The notes under the pieces were generated by a model that saw nothing but the letters and a program-made list of their open reading frames with translations, made no database searches and was not told the DNA's origin. Shown piece after piece: positions 35,115-44,170 of a stretch of 57,884 nt of DNA. Each line of letters begins with the position of its first letter. Position 1 is the first letter of the stretch. Both the position numbers and the translations under genes were made by a program. Origin of the DNA: Alterirhizorhabdus solaris (lineage in GTDB: Bacteria > Pseudomonadota > Alphaproteobacteria > Sphingomonadales > Sphingomonadaceae); the NCBI RefSeq assembly GCF_007785815.1, contig NZ_VNIM01000016.1:1-57884 (forward strand), written 5' to 3'.

Positions 35115-35143
35115 TTGTCAAACGTAACCTTGTCGTACATCAT
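35115..35143 (+). promoter_or_regulatory. Candidate promoter of the DUF1592/DUF1552 operon
   Basis: TTGTCA (35115-35120) and CATCAT (35138-35143) are 17 bp apart in a locally A/T-richer stretch, 42 bp upstream of the first gene. Alternative -10 placements (CATTAT at 35141) are nearly as good, so the exact site is uncertain. Confidence 0.35.
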
Positions 35144-35184
35144 TATAGGACAAGCTGCGCAAAGCAGCGACCGAGAGGATGTAA

Positions 35185-36369
35185 ATGTTTGGCCGGGTCG
35201 CTCGTACTCGAGATCGATTTGCGATTTCCTTTTTTGGCGCGCTGGCCTTTTCGGCGGGGGTGGCGATCCAGCCGGCCGCTTCGCAGGTGCCCACGGGAAC
35301 CATCGGTCTGGTCATCACCGGCTGGCATCACGCTCTCCACGAAACCGACGATCCGAAGAACGAATGTTCGACCGGCTATACCGCCGGCGACTATACCAAT
35401 GCCGAGGCGCAGCCCGACCACGCCGAACTGCGCCGGAAATTCGGTCATCCTTACAGTCGCGGGCCGAACGGGGAGCTCACCAACTATTCGCCGATGGCGG
35501 TGGAGGATCCCATTCCCCCGAGCGAACTGACCACCAGGACGGGATACGGCCTGAATCTGGACGGCACCGCCGATGGAAAGGCGACTCCCCGCACCTGCGC
35601 CCACGCCAAATTCGCCAGCCCGGAAGGGGTGCAGGTCGACAACCAGCTCGCCCGCGTGGTCGGCTGCACGAAGGGCTGGCGCAAGGGCGGCTTCTCCGAC
35701 GCCTTCTACAACGAGGAGATCTACACCAACCCGGTCAATCGCATCCTGATCGAGATCACCGGTGTCGATGACGAACGCAACGATCCGCAGGTCGAGGTCG
35801 CGATCTACAAGGGCGAGGACCGGCTGACGCGCGACCCCGCCGGCAAGTATATCCCGTTCCTCACCCAGCGGATCGATGCCCGCTTTCCCGAATACAGCAC
35901 GAAGCTGCGCGGCAGGATCGTCGATGGCGTGCTCATCACCGATCCCGATCCGGATGCCACGGCGCGCCTGCCGATCCGGTGGATCGCCAAGGTCGCGGAG
36001 CGGCGGATACGGGATCTCCAGCTGCGTATCCCGCTCGCCGGATCATGGCCGGTGGCGATGCTCGCCGGCTATGAGGACAACAAGATCTGGTGGAACAGCC
36101 AGAAGGCCCACCACATCGCGATGCCTGCCGCCCAGAACAGCCCGCCCAGCCAGTATCGCGCGCTGATGCGCTATGCAGACGGTTATCCCGATCCGAAGAC
36201 GGGGCAGTGCACCGCGATCTCGGCGGCCTATCGCGTCGAGACGGTCCGGGCCTTCATCGCCCATCCCGAAACCCCGCAGCAACGCACGGCTGCCGCGACG
36301 ATGGTGCACGCACGATGCCCCTGTTCCGATCCCGCCGGCCTGCACGGGGCATCGGCTATCCCGTCATGA
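35185..36369 (+). CDS. Secreted protein of unknown function, first gene of the DUF1592/DUF1552 operon
   Basis: A 394-residue protein that I do not recognise. The N-terminus (1-34) is a basic plus hydrophobic signal peptide ending AASQ. The mature part is rich in Asp, Tyr and His and contains six Cys (near residues 69, 132, 154, 346, 382 and 384 by rough count), suggesting disulfides or metal binding; GLVITGWHHALHETDD near the start and an IWWNSQKAHHIAMP stretch are distinctive. ATG 35185 has GAGAGGA six bases upstream. The 3' end overlaps the next gene by up to 55 bp. Context with DUF1592, DUF1552 and PF03640 proteins argues for a role in the same periplasmic or surface system. Confidence 0.75.
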   Translation: MFGRVARTRDRFAISFFGALAFSAGVAIQPAASQVPTGTIGLVITGWHHALHETDDPKNECSTGYTAGDYTNAEAQPDHAELRRKFGHPYSRGPNGELTNYSPMAVEDPIPPSELTTRTGYGLNLDGTADGKATPRTCAHAKFASPEGVQVDNQLARVVGCTKGWRKGGFSDAFYNEEIYTNPVNRILIEITGVDDERNDPQVEVAIYKGEDRLTRDPAGKYIPFLTQRIDARFPEYSTKLRGRIVDGVLITDPDPDATARLPIRWIAKVAERRIRDLQLRIPLAGSWPVAMLAGYEDNKIWWNSQKAHHIAMPAAQNSPPSQYRALMRYADGYPDPKTGQCTAISAAYRVETVRAFIAHPETPQQRTAAATMVHARCPCSDPAGLHGASAIPS

Positions 36370-38057
36370 TGGCCGCGCTCGGCGGCCTGCTGTTCGGCTG
36401 CGCGGCGGACAAGGCGAAGGTGGGCGCGGCGGCCGGACCGGCGCGGACGGCGGTGGCCGAGCCGGCCGTCCCGCCCGCCGCGCCGACGATGCGGCTGATG
36501 ACGCAGAGCCAGTATGCCAACACCATCGCCGACATCTTCGGCACGGATATCGTCGCCAAGGTGCGGTTCGCGCCGGTCAACCGGACCAGCGGCCTCGTGG
36601 CGATCGGCGCGGCGAAGGCGGGGCTGACCCCGGGCGTGCTCGATCCGCTCGACGCGACGGCGCGGTCGATGGCGCGGCAGATCCTCGACACGCGCCACCG
36701 CGATATCTTCGTTCCCTGCCGCCCGGTGGATGCGGCCACGCGGGATGATGCCTGCGCCACCGCCTTCCTCGCCGGGGCGGGGCGGCGCCTCTATCGTCGC
36801 CCGATGACGCAGGCGGAACTGGCCGGCGCGGTCGGGCAGGCGGGGCAGGCGGCGGAACGCAGCGGCGATTTCTACGCGGGCCTCGCGTTCAGCCTCGGCG
36901 GCATGCTCGTCTCCCCCCAATTCCTGTTCATCACCGAGACGGCGGAGCGCAGCCCCGGCCCGACCGGCGTGTGGGGACTGGACGGTTATTCCAAGGCCTC
37001 GCGCCTCAGCTTCCTGCTCTGGGATTCCGCGCCGGACGAGGATTTGTTGAAGACGGCGGAACGCGGCGGCCTGGAAAGCCCGGCCGCGCTGCGGCGGCAG
37101 GTGTCGCGGATGATGGCGTCGCCCCGGTTCGAGCGCGGGCTGCGCGCGTTCTTCAGCGATTATCTCGATCTGGAATCGTTCGATACGCTGAGCAAGGACG
37201 GCGAGATCTATCCCGCCTTCAGCATCAAGGTCGCACAGGAGGCGCGCGAGCAGGTGTTGCGCACCGTCGTGGATCATCTGATCGTGCGCAAGGGCGACTA
37301 TCGCGACCTGTTCACCACCAAGCACACGTTCATGAGCTCGGATCTGGGCGTCATCTACAACGTGCCGGTGAACCGTGGCTCGCAGGGCTGGCAGCCCTAT
37401 GACTTCGGCGCGGACGATCCGCGCGGCGGGCTGCTCACCTCCGTGGCGTTCCTGGCGCAGCATTCGCATCCCGGGCGCAGTTCGCCGACGCGGCGGGGCC
37501 GGGCGATGCGCGAGATCCTGCTGTGCCAGAACGTGCCCGATCCGCCGCCCGACGTCGACTTCTCCACCTTCGAGGAGCCGAGCGCCAAGATGATGACCGC
37601 GCGGGAGCGGCTGTCGGCGCATGCGACCGTGCCCACCTGCCGCGGCTGCCACGCGCTGACCGATCCGATGGGTCTGGCGCTGGAGAATTTCGACGGCGCC
37701 GGCCAGTGGCGCAAGGCCGAACATGGCATGTCGATCGATCCCAGCGGATCGCTGAACAAGGTCGCCTTCAAGGATCCGGCCGGCCTCGGCCGTGCCGTCC
37801 GCGACGAGCCGGCGCTGCGCACCTGCATCGTCAACCGGCTCTACGGCTACAGCACCGGCAGGGCGCCCACGCCGGGCGACGCGCCGCTCCTCAAGTACCT
37901 CCAGTCGGAGCTGGATCGTCGCGGCTACCGGATCGAGGACATGCTCGGCTCGATCATTCTCAGCCGATCCTATTTCGCCGTCGCGCCGGCGGACAGACCG
38001 GCCGTCGTCGCCATCAATTCGCGCGGAACGGGGAACAGCCATGCTGCTCGGAACTGA
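36315..38057 (+). CDS. DUF1592-family (planctomycete-type cytochrome, PSD-domain) lipoprotein
   Basis: A 580-residue exported protein with the PSD-domain series. A DUF1587-like start (MTQSQYANTIADIFG, about 60-75) leads into DUF1595/DUF1592-like helices (LAGAGRRLYRRPMTQAEL; YSKASRLSFLLWDSAPDEDLL), then DUF1588 with a single haem motif TCRGCHALTDPMG (Cys442, Cys445, His446), then DUF1585 (RTCIVNRLYGYSTGRAPT, IEDMLGSIILSRSYF). The N-terminus is basic, then hydrophobic, with LLFGC suggesting lipidation near residue 28. A second in-frame ATG at 36366 overlaps the previous stop as ATGA and could be the true start, but it would remove the basic n-region. The family is usual in Planctomycetes, myxobacteria and Acidobacteria and of unknown activity. 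Confidence 0.85.
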   Translation: MPLFRSRRPARGIGYPVMMAALGGLLFGCAADKAKVGAAAGPARTAVAEPAVPPAAPTMRLMTQSQYANTIADIFGTDIVAKVRFAPVNRTSGLVAIGAAKAGLTPGVLDPLDATARSMARQILDTRHRDIFVPCRPVDAATRDDACATAFLAGAGRRLYRRPMTQAELAGAVGQAGQAAERSGDFYAGLAFSLGGMLVSPQFLFITETAERSPGPTGVWGLDGYSKASRLSFLLWDSAPDEDLLKTAERGGLESPAALRRQVSRMMASPRFERGLRAFFSDYLDLESFDTLSKDGEIYPAFSIKVAQEAREQVLRTVVDHLIVRKGDYRDLFTTKHTFMSSDLGVIYNVPVNRGSQGWQPYDFGADDPRGGLLTSVAFLAQHSHPGRSSPTRRGRAMREILLCQNVPDPPPDVDFSTFEEPSAKMMTARERLSAHATVPTCRGCHALTDPMGLALENFDGAGQWRKAEHGMSIDPSGSLNKVAFKDPAGLGRAVRDEPALRTCIVNRLYGYSTGRAPTPGDAPLLKYLQSELDRRGYRIEDMLGSIILSRSYFAVAPADRPAVVAINSRGTGNSHAARN

Positions 38058-39393
38058 GAAGCCAAACCGCCGCCGCGTGTTGCGCGGCATCTTCAACGGT
38101 GCTGCGGTCGCGGTGACGCTCCCGTTCCTCGACATCTTCCTCGACGGCAACGGCACGGCGATGGCGGCGACCGGCAAGCCGCTGCCGATGCGGTTCGGCA
38201 CCTGGTTCTGGGGGCTGGGGGTCGACAACAACATCTTCGTTCCGAAGACGACCGGTGCCGACTACGTGCTGCCCAAGCAACTGGAGGCGCTGGCGGCCGT
38301 CCGGCAGCATCTGAACGTCTATACCAACTTCAACGTGTTCAACGATGGCCGTCCCAATCTCTGCCATTATTCGGGCTGGGTGGCGCTGCGCTGCGGCTCC
38401 GCGCCGACCTCGCGGGCGTCGAAGCCCGGGCAGAGCCTCGACTGCGCGGTATCGGACAGGATCGGGGGCGGCAGCCGCTTCAGCGTCCTCAACATCGCCG
38501 CGACCGGCAAGCCGCGAGACAGCATGAGCTTCCGCGACGCGGATTCGATGAACCCGGCCGAAATCTCGCCGCTGGAGCTTTACCAGAAGGTGTTCGGCAC
38601 GGACTTCGTCGATCCGAACTCGGCCACCTTCACGCCCGATCCCAAGGTGATGATCCGCAAGAGCGTCCTGTCCGGCGTCACCGAACAGAGCAAGGCGCTG
38701 GAGCAGACGCTGGGGGCGGCGGACCGTGCCCGGCTGGATCAATATTACACCTCGGTGCGGGAACTGGAAAACCGGCTGGCGATGCAGCTTGAACGGCCGC
38801 CGGCGGCGCCGAACTGCCGGGTGCCGGGCAAGCCGCCCAAGGACATCCCGATCGGCCTCGACGTGGAGCGCGTGGCCGAACGACACAAGGCGATGGTCGA
38901 CCTGATGGTGATGGCGCTGTCGTGCAACCAGACCAAGGTGTTCAACATGGTCTATTCGGACAGCGGCTCCTCGCTGACCCGCAACGGGCAGGAGAAGACG
39001 CACCACGGCTATACCCACGAGGAAGCGATGGATTCCGCGCTCGGCTATCAGCCGAACGCCTCGTGGTTCGTCGGGCGCGCGATGGAGTCCTGGGCCTATC
39101 TCATCAAGGCGATGGCGGACACGCCGGAGGGGGACGGCTCGCTCCTCGACCATTCGCTGCTCTACGCCCACTCGGACTGCAACCTGGCCAAGACCCATTC
39201 GGTCGCCGGCATCCCGATGTTTACCGCCGGCAAGCTCAACGGTCGCGTCAAGACCGGGCTGCATGTCGACGGCAAGGGCGAGGCGGGCACGCGGCTGGGC
39301 TACACGTTGCAGCGGCTGTACGACGTGCCGGTCGCCAGCTGGGGCACCCAGTCGATGGAGACGTCGCGCGAGCTGGGCGAGATCCTGACATGA
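38041..39393 (+). CDS. DUF1552 domain-containing secreted protein
   Basis: A 450-residue member of the DUF1552 (HXXSHH-type) family, which nearly always accompanies DUF1592 proteins. The N-terminus NRRRVLRGIFNGAAVAVTLP is an Arg-rich, Tat-like signal. Recognisable family parts are RFGTWFWGLGVDNN, SVSDRI-like and ELYQKVFG segments, and a His cluster KTHHGYTHEEAMD (about 320-332) where the family motif is expected. The fold has been compared with the sulfatase/alkaline phosphatase group, but no activity is established. It overlaps the DUF1592 gene by 17 bp and the next gene by an ATGA, so translation of the three is coupled. Confidence 0.85.
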   Translation: MLLGTEKPNRRRVLRGIFNGAAVAVTLPFLDIFLDGNGTAMAATGKPLPMRFGTWFWGLGVDNNIFVPKTTGADYVLPKQLEALAAVRQHLNVYTNFNVFNDGRPNLCHYSGWVALRCGSAPTSRASKPGQSLDCAVSDRIGGGSRFSVLNIAATGKPRDSMSFRDADSMNPAEISPLELYQKVFGTDFVDPNSATFTPDPKVMIRKSVLSGVTEQSKALEQTLGAADRARLDQYYTSVRELENRLAMQLERPPAAPNCRVPGKPPKDIPIGLDVERVAERHKAMVDLMVMALSCNQTKVFNMVYSDSGSSLTRNGQEKTHHGYTHEEAMDSALGYQPNASWFVGRAMESWAYLIKAMADTPEGDGSLLDHSLLYAHSDCNLAKTHSVAGIPMFTAGKLNGRVKTGLHVDGKGEAGTRLGYTLQRLYDVPVASWGTQSMETSRELGEILT

Positions 39394-40685
39394 CCCGGAC
39401 CGCATCGGTGCTGCGGGCGCGGGGGGCACGCCTCGGCCTGTTTTTCTGGCTCGCCGCGCCCGCCGCGCTGGCCGCGGCCACCGGCGGGCCGGTCGATCCC
39501 GCCGCGTCCTCCGGCGGCGCGCCGGTGCTGGTGCGGGATACCGAGGTGGGGTCCGTCCTCACCGACATGGCGGGCCGGACGCTCTACACCTACCGCATCG
39601 ACGAGGCCACGCCGGGCAAGTCGGCCTGCACCGGTACGCGCTACACGATGCAGAACGGGCGCCAGTTCGGCCAGGTGCCGCTGCCGGCCGCCCGAGCGCG
39701 CAAGACCTGCATGGAGAAATGGCCGCCGTTCCTTGCCGGCGCCGATGCCAGGCCGGCCGGCAGCTGGTCGCTCATCGCGCGCGAGGGCGGGGCGAAGCAG
39801 TGGGCCTATGAGGGCAAGCCGCTCTATACGTCCGGAAAGGACCGCAGGCCGGGCGACGTGGACGGCGAGGGCGGCCTGCCCAACCTGCCGCTGTGGGCTG
39901 CCGCGATGGCGCCGACCACGCTTCCCCCGGGCTTCCGGCTCGTGCGGCGGGAGGAAGGGCTGGTCCTCGCCACCGCCGATGGCCGGCCCGCCTATGTGAG
40001 GCGGGGCGCGCGCCTCCGCCGCAAGGTGTCCGCCTCCGCCGAACTTCTCCAGCCCGTGGTGGCGCCGAGTTTCGGCACGGTCAAAGGGAAATGGACGATC
40101 TTCGATGCCGGCGGGATCAAGCAATATGCCTATGACCGCGAGCCGCTCTATGTTCTTCCCGACGGGTTTACCGATGCGGACGCACAGCGCGAGGGGGGCT
40201 GGGCGACGGCGCTCTATCGTCGCGCTGCGCCCGTCCCGGCGCAGGTGGGCACCCGCACGACCCTGCTGGGCAAGGTGTACACCACCGACACCGGCATGAC
40301 CCTCTACCGCTTCTCCTGCACCGAGAGCGAGGTGCCCGACTTCCTGCCCTGCGACGATGCGGGGGATGCGGCCGCCTACTGGTCGGCATTGTGCGGCGAC
40401 GCCAAGGAATGCTCGCGGCGCTGGCGGCCGTACCGGGCGGCGGCGAACGCGCGCCCCTCCGGCGAATGGACGATCGAGGAGGTGGCCGATCCGCCCTTCC
40501 TCGACCCGGCCGGCGCCACCGCCCCGCCGGAAGCGCCGCGGGTGAAGGCGTGGGCCTATCGCGGGCGCCCGCTCTACACCTTCGTCGACGACGACGAGCC
40601 GGGCCAGACGCTGGGCGACTGGATCAACTATTTCAGCCGTTCCTCGTTCGACGCGGTCGTGGTGCCCGGCCCCGGCATCTACTGA
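39390..40685 (+). CDS. Secreted PF03640-type repeat protein (multiple LY-x4-D repeats)
   Basis: A 431-residue exported protein made of degenerate copies of the secreted repeat PF03640 (Lipoprotein_15). Each unit reads roughly G-x2-LY-x4-D then W-PP and Q-x-AY-x-G-x-PLY-x4-D: LYTYRIDEATPGKS, EKWPPFLAGADA, QWAYEGKPLYTSGKD, QYAYDREPLYVLPDG, LYRFSCTESEVPD and AYRGRPLYTFVDDDEPG. At least three pairs are present. A signal peptide precedes (about 1-29). Cys residues recur in the repeats. The family is extracytoplasmic and of unknown function; redox or metal roles have been suggested by context. ATG 39390 overlaps the DUF1552 stop. It is the last gene of the operon. Confidence 0.8.
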   Translation: MTRTASVLRARGARLGLFFWLAAPAALAAATGGPVDPAASSGGAPVLVRDTEVGSVLTDMAGRTLYTYRIDEATPGKSACTGTRYTMQNGRQFGQVPLPAARARKTCMEKWPPFLAGADARPAGSWSLIAREGGAKQWAYEGKPLYTSGKDRRPGDVDGEGGLPNLPLWAAAMAPTTLPPGFRLVRREEGLVLATADGRPAYVRRGARLRRKVSASAELLQPVVAPSFGTVKGKWTIFDAGGIKQYAYDREPLYVLPDGFTDADAQREGGWATALYRRAAPVPAQVGTRTTLLGKVYTTDTGMTLYRFSCTESEVPDFLPCDDAGDAAAYWSALCGDAKECSRRWRPYRAAANARPSGEWTIEEVADPPFLDPAGATAPPEAPRVKAWAYRGRPLYTFVDDDEPGQTLGDWINYFSRSSFDAVVVPGPGIY

Positions 40686-41040
40686 CGGCGCGCTCGGCGA
40701 CGGGACGTGCGGCTATCCCCTCATATTCATCTGCCGCCTTTCGATGGCGCGCGCACGATACGGAGCGCATGCCCCTCTGACGCCAGCTGTGCAGGCGGGG
40801 GGATCGGGTGGAGCGGGCAAGGCTCCGTTTATCGGGCGACCTGCGCCATCATGACCTGCAATTTCCTGTGACCCGAGGGCCTTCGGCCGGCTCCCCGCCG
40901 GACCTGATGGTCATGTTGCCGGCCTCCCTTCCGGAAACATCTTATCTCCGGGTCCACGGAACCGGCGGCGGATCGAAGCGTCAGGGCGAGGGCCGGCATC
41001 AAATCGTCCACGGCTGGTAGTCCCGTAGAAAGCAGAAGCC
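40686..41040. other. Intergenic stretch, no gene supported
   Basis: A 355-bp spacer between the PF03640 protein and the permease. A few short G/C hairpins occur (for example around 40876-40900), but none has a T-run. AGAAAGCAGAAGCC just before 41041 is the likely purine-rich ribosome-binding stretch of the permease gene. Confidence 0.5.
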
Positions 41041-42120
41041 ATGACCATCGCCCGGAATCGCGTCGAGAGCGGCGGCCTGATCCTCTTCCTCGCGCTCATC
41101 ACGATCGGGCTGACGCTCGTCGTTTCCAGTTTCATCAGCGCGCTGTTGTGGGCGGCACTGGCGGCGCTCCTGTTTCAACCCCTGTTCCAGAAGCTGCTGG
41201 CGCGGTGGCCCGGCCGCCGCAACATCGCGGCGGCGTTGACGATCCTAATCATCACCGTGGCGGTCGTCATCCCGGCGATCGTGATCGCCAGCCTCGTCGT
41301 CGAGCAGGCCGCCGGCGTCTATGGCCAGATGCGCAGCGGGCAGATCAATTTCGCGCTGTACTTCAAACAGATGCACGATGCCCTGCCGTTCCGCCTCCAG
41401 CATCTGCTGGATACGTCGGGCTTCAACAGCTTCGAACGGGCGCAGGCGCGGCTCTCGCAGTCGGTCAGCAACAGCGTCAGCACGATCGCCCGTCAGGCAT
41501 TCTCGATCGGGGCGAACGCCGCGGCCTTCCTGCTCGCGTTCGGCGTGGGGCTTTACGTGACGTTCTTCCTGCTGCGCGACGGCGAGCGGATCGGGCCGTC
41601 GATCGTCCGCGCCCTGCCACTGGAGCCGGCGGTCGCCGCCCGTCTCGCCGACAAGTTCGTCGCCGTCGTGCGCGCCACCATCAAGGGGTCCGGCGTGGTG
41701 GCGCTGGTGCAGGGGGCGCTCGGCGCGATCACATTCTGGATCGTCGGCCTCCCGGCGGCCCTGCTCTGGGGCATGCTGATGGCCGTGGCGGCATTGCTGC
41801 CGGCGGTCGGCCCGGCAATCATCTGGGTGCCGGTCGCGGTGTACCTGCTGGCCACCGGCGCGATCTGGCAGGCGATCGTCGTCATCGCGTCGGGCGTGCT
41901 GCTCATCGGGCTGGCGGACAACATCCTGCGGCCGATCCTCGTGGGCCGCGACACCGGCATTCCCGACTGGCTGGTCCTGGTGACCACGCTCGGCGGCATC
42001 GAACTGGTCGGCCTGAGCGGTATCGTCGTCGGTCCGCTCGCCGGTGCGCTGTTCATCACGGGCTGGCAGATCCTGACCGAGCAGCGTCTGGCCGACGCTG
42101 CGCCGAAGGCCGCTTCCTAG
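41041..42120 (+). CDS. AI-2E family transporter (PerM/YdiK-type membrane permease)
   Basis: A 359-residue inner-membrane protein with the family layout: two or three N-terminal helices (LILFLALITIGLTLVVSSFI, ALLWAALAALLF), a central amphipathic, mostly helical soluble segment (about 95-150), and C-terminal helices including the conserved SGVVALVQGALGAITFWIVG and ALLPAVGPAIIWVPVAVY. Family members include the AI-2 exporter TqsA and Na+/H+ antiporters, so the cargo cannot be assigned. It is not linked to any quorum-sensing gene here. The start at 41041 follows a purine-rich stretch. Confidence 0.88.
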   Translation: MTIARNRVESGGLILFLALITIGLTLVVSSFISALLWAALAALLFQPLFQKLLARWPGRRNIAAALTILIITVAVVIPAIVIASLVVEQAAGVYGQMRSGQINFALYFKQMHDALPFRLQHLLDTSGFNSFERAQARLSQSVSNSVSTIARQAFSIGANAAAFLLAFGVGLYVTFFLLRDGERIGPSIVRALPLEPAVAARLADKFVAVVRATIKGSGVVALVQGALGAITFWIVGLPAALLWGMLMAVAALLPAVGPAIIWVPVAVYLLATGAIWQAIVVIASGVLLIGLADNILRPILVGRDTGIPDWLVLVTTLGGIELVGLSGIVVGPLAGALFITGWQILTEQRLADAAPKAAS

Positions 42121-42260
42121 GCCGGGGCGGACGCATTGCGGCGGGTCGCCCATGCCGAGGCGTCTCGATGCTGAACGAACCGTCTGTAGCAGGTCGTACC
42201 GCCACCATTATGCCATCTGCGATCCTGCTTGCCGCCACCGCAGAAGTCAGCCGATCACCG

Positions 42261-42350
42261 CCTTGCCTTGCCTTGCCTTGCCTTGCCTTGCCTTGCCTTG
42301 CCTTGCCTTGCCTTGCCTTGCCTTGCCTTGCCTTGCCATGCCATGCCATG
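42261..42350. repeat. Pentanucleotide microsatellite: 15 x CCTTG then 3 x CCATG
   Basis: Bases 42261-42335 are 15 perfect CCTTG units and 42336-42350 are three CCATG units, 90 bp in total without any interruption. On the minus strand this reads CAAGG. The tract lies in the spacer between the permease stop and the porin stop. Five-base units shift the reading frame with each gain or loss, so a gene spanning it would be phase variable, but the frames here (a Leu-Ala-Leu-Pro-Cys repeat on the plus strand) have no recognisable protein on either side. Confidence 0.95.
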
Positions 42351-42639
42351 CCATTGCCTCGCCGATATGGGGGCAAGCATCAGGGCGAGAGCTTCGACGT
42401 TTTCTGGTCGCATTCCAGAAAGTGGCACCGGGTGAGTCTGCCCCGGTGCTCTGGCGCGGAACGACAGAGTGTAGGACGAGGCATGACTGACTGGCGTTCC
42501 GACAACCGATCGAATTCAGCGCCGTAAACCTGCGACCAAATCAGTTGCTCGTCACCCGCCTTGTCGAGCCAGTCCGAAACCGCGTTCCCGTCGCGACGCT
42601 CGGCCTGATGTCCCGGCGGTTGCCGTGCGTCGCCGAGGA
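42351..42639 (-). other. Spacer with a possible coding remnant on the minus strand
   Basis: The minus-strand frame over about 42490-42600 reads NAVSDWLDKAGDEQLIWSQ followed by VYGAEFDRLSERQS. It looks protein-like but has no start of its own and is not recognisable. It may be the 3' end of a decayed gene cut off by the porin gene and the microsatellite. Chance coding in high-GC DNA is equally possible. Confidence 0.2.
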
Positions 42640-44100
42640 CTAATAATTGAACTGGACCTGGGCGCGGATCAGGTCGCCCTCGGCGCGACCGGTCCGGCGC
42701 TCGTCCGCTTCGCGGCGCTTCATGTTCGCATAGGCCAGGGTGAACTCGAACGCCTCGAAAACCTGCCACTCGACACCGACCTCGATCTCGTCGGTTTCCA
42801 GCCGGGGGGCGTTGGTACCGGCCTTCCAGCCACCGCGGTAATGCTGCCACCGGCCATAGGGCATCAATTTGCCGAGCCCGATGTCGCCGACATTGTACAT
42901 CGCCTGCACATAACCGCCTTCGAGCTTCGTCGAACGGATCGCGCGCGCGGCCGGGTCGTATTCCGGGCCGCGCCCCCAGTTCCACTCCGCCTGTATCCCG
43001 AACGGCTGGGGATAGAGGATGGCATGTACCCCGATCCGGTTATCGGCATAATCGACGCCGCTCACCCCGCCGGTGCGGAGTTCGGGCCGGAATTTGTTAC
43101 GATAGCCGGATCCGCCCAGTTCGAGCACCTGCCCCTCGAAGGCGCTGCCCAGCGCGTCCAGTTCGAAGGGCCAGGTCGCCATCGCCACCGTCATCAGGTT
43201 GTTGTTCTGCTCGGTGCGGTTGATGCCCTGGCCATTATAGGCCGCCAGCCCGAACGCACCGTAATTGCCGAACAGCTTCTGGCCGTCCTTGGCGAGCCGG
43301 TCCCATATCCTCTGCACATGTCGGGGCGTGTAATAAGCGACGATGCCAAGATCGCGCTCGCTGATCGTGCCGCTGTTGATCCCGTCCGATCGGTCGAGCG
43401 TCAGCCGGTTGGACGAGGACTGGAGATTCTCCCACCCGAACGGCACCTTCGACTGGCCGAAGCGCAGCTTGAATTCATGATCCCGGTCGACGAACACGTC
43501 GACATAGGCGTCACGCAGCTGGCCGAAATGCTCGCGCCGCTCACCATTGGACTGGGCGTTCACCGCCGAGGCGAAATCCGTCTGGAAATAGATCGCCACG
43601 CGGTCGGAGACGTTCCCCTGAAGGACCAGACGGGCGCGGCGCAGCGAGAAGTTGTTCGTCTCGGTCACCGAAGAATCGTGCACCGAGCGCAGCCGCGACC
43701 GTCCGGCGGGGGCGTCGTCGCTGCTCACGATCTCGTTGAGCCGCATCTGCGTGTAGCCGCGCAGCTGGAGCTTCTCGTACCACGCCTTCTTGGGCGGCTT
43801 CGCCTCGGTCAGCGCGACTGTCTGCGGCGGGACGGTCGCCTTGCCGCCGAGGGAAGGGCCGTCGAGGGGAGGCGCCGTCGCCAGCTGCCCGGTCGGCGCG
43901 GTCTGCACCCCGGCGGGTATCGCGGATGCGGCGGGTGGGGGCGCCGCCGCGGCTGTGTTGGCGAGGCGCGCCGCGCGCTCGGCCTTCAATTCCGCGCGCA
44001 GTTCATCGATCTGACGCTGAAGGTCTGCCACCGATTGCGCCTGGCCGGCAGCCGGCGCGGCGAGCAGCGACGCCGCCGTGATACGAAGTGCATAGCGCAC
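42640..44100 (-). CDS. Phosphate-selective porin of the OprO/OprP family
   Basis: An outer-membrane trimeric porin subunit of 486 residues. The signal peptide is 1-22 (AAPAAGQAQ). A heptad-like coiled-coil follows (SVADLQRQIDELRAELKAE), then an Ala/Pro linker, then the barrel starting LQLRGYTQMRLNEI, with the family patterns FSLRRARLVLQGNVSDRVAIYF (split), VDRDHEFKLRFGQSKVPFGWENL and ISERDLGIVAYY. It ends in an aromatic residue (QVQFNY), as barrel proteins do. A Pho-box-like site about 70 bp upstream supports phosphate regulation. The protein should allow phosphate or polyphosphate diffusion, but ion selectivity is inferred from family. Confidence 0.9.
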   Translation of the reverse strand: MRYALRITAASLLAAPAAGQAQSVADLQRQIDELRAELKAERAARLANTAAAAPPPAASAIPAGVQTAPTGQLATAPPLDGPSLGGKATVPPQTVALTEAKPPKKAWYEKLQLRGYTQMRLNEIVSSDDAPAGRSRLRSVHDSSVTETNNFSLRRARLVLQGNVSDRVAIYFQTDFASAVNAQSNGERREHFGQLRDAYVDVFVDRDHEFKLRFGQSKVPFGWENLQSSSNRLTLDRSDGINSGTISERDLGIVAYYTPRHVQRIWDRLAKDGQKLFGNYGAFGLAAYNGQGINRTEQNNNLMTVAMATWPFELDALGSAFEGQVLELGGSGYRNKFRPELRTGGVSGVDYADNRIGVHAILYPQPFGIQAEWNWGRGPEYDPAARAIRSTKLEGGYVQAMYNVGDIGLGKLMPYGRWQHYRGGWKAGTNAPRLETDEIEVGVEWQVFEAFEFTLAYANMKRREADERRTGRAEGDLIRAQVQFNY

Positions 44101-44170
44101 GGTGTTTCTCTTCCGATCTGGGCACGGCGCGCCAATGCCAAATGACGACCGAACCTATAGCGCCGCTTAT

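Noticed and set aside
42261-42350. CRISPR array
   Set aside because: Units are five bases with no spacers; no cas genes are present.
42148-42527. Plus-strand open frame through the microsatellite encoding a Leu-Ala-Leu-Pro-Cys repeat
   Set aside because: The protein repeat is simply the translated pentamer. Flanking residues match nothing known and there is no ribosome-binding site.
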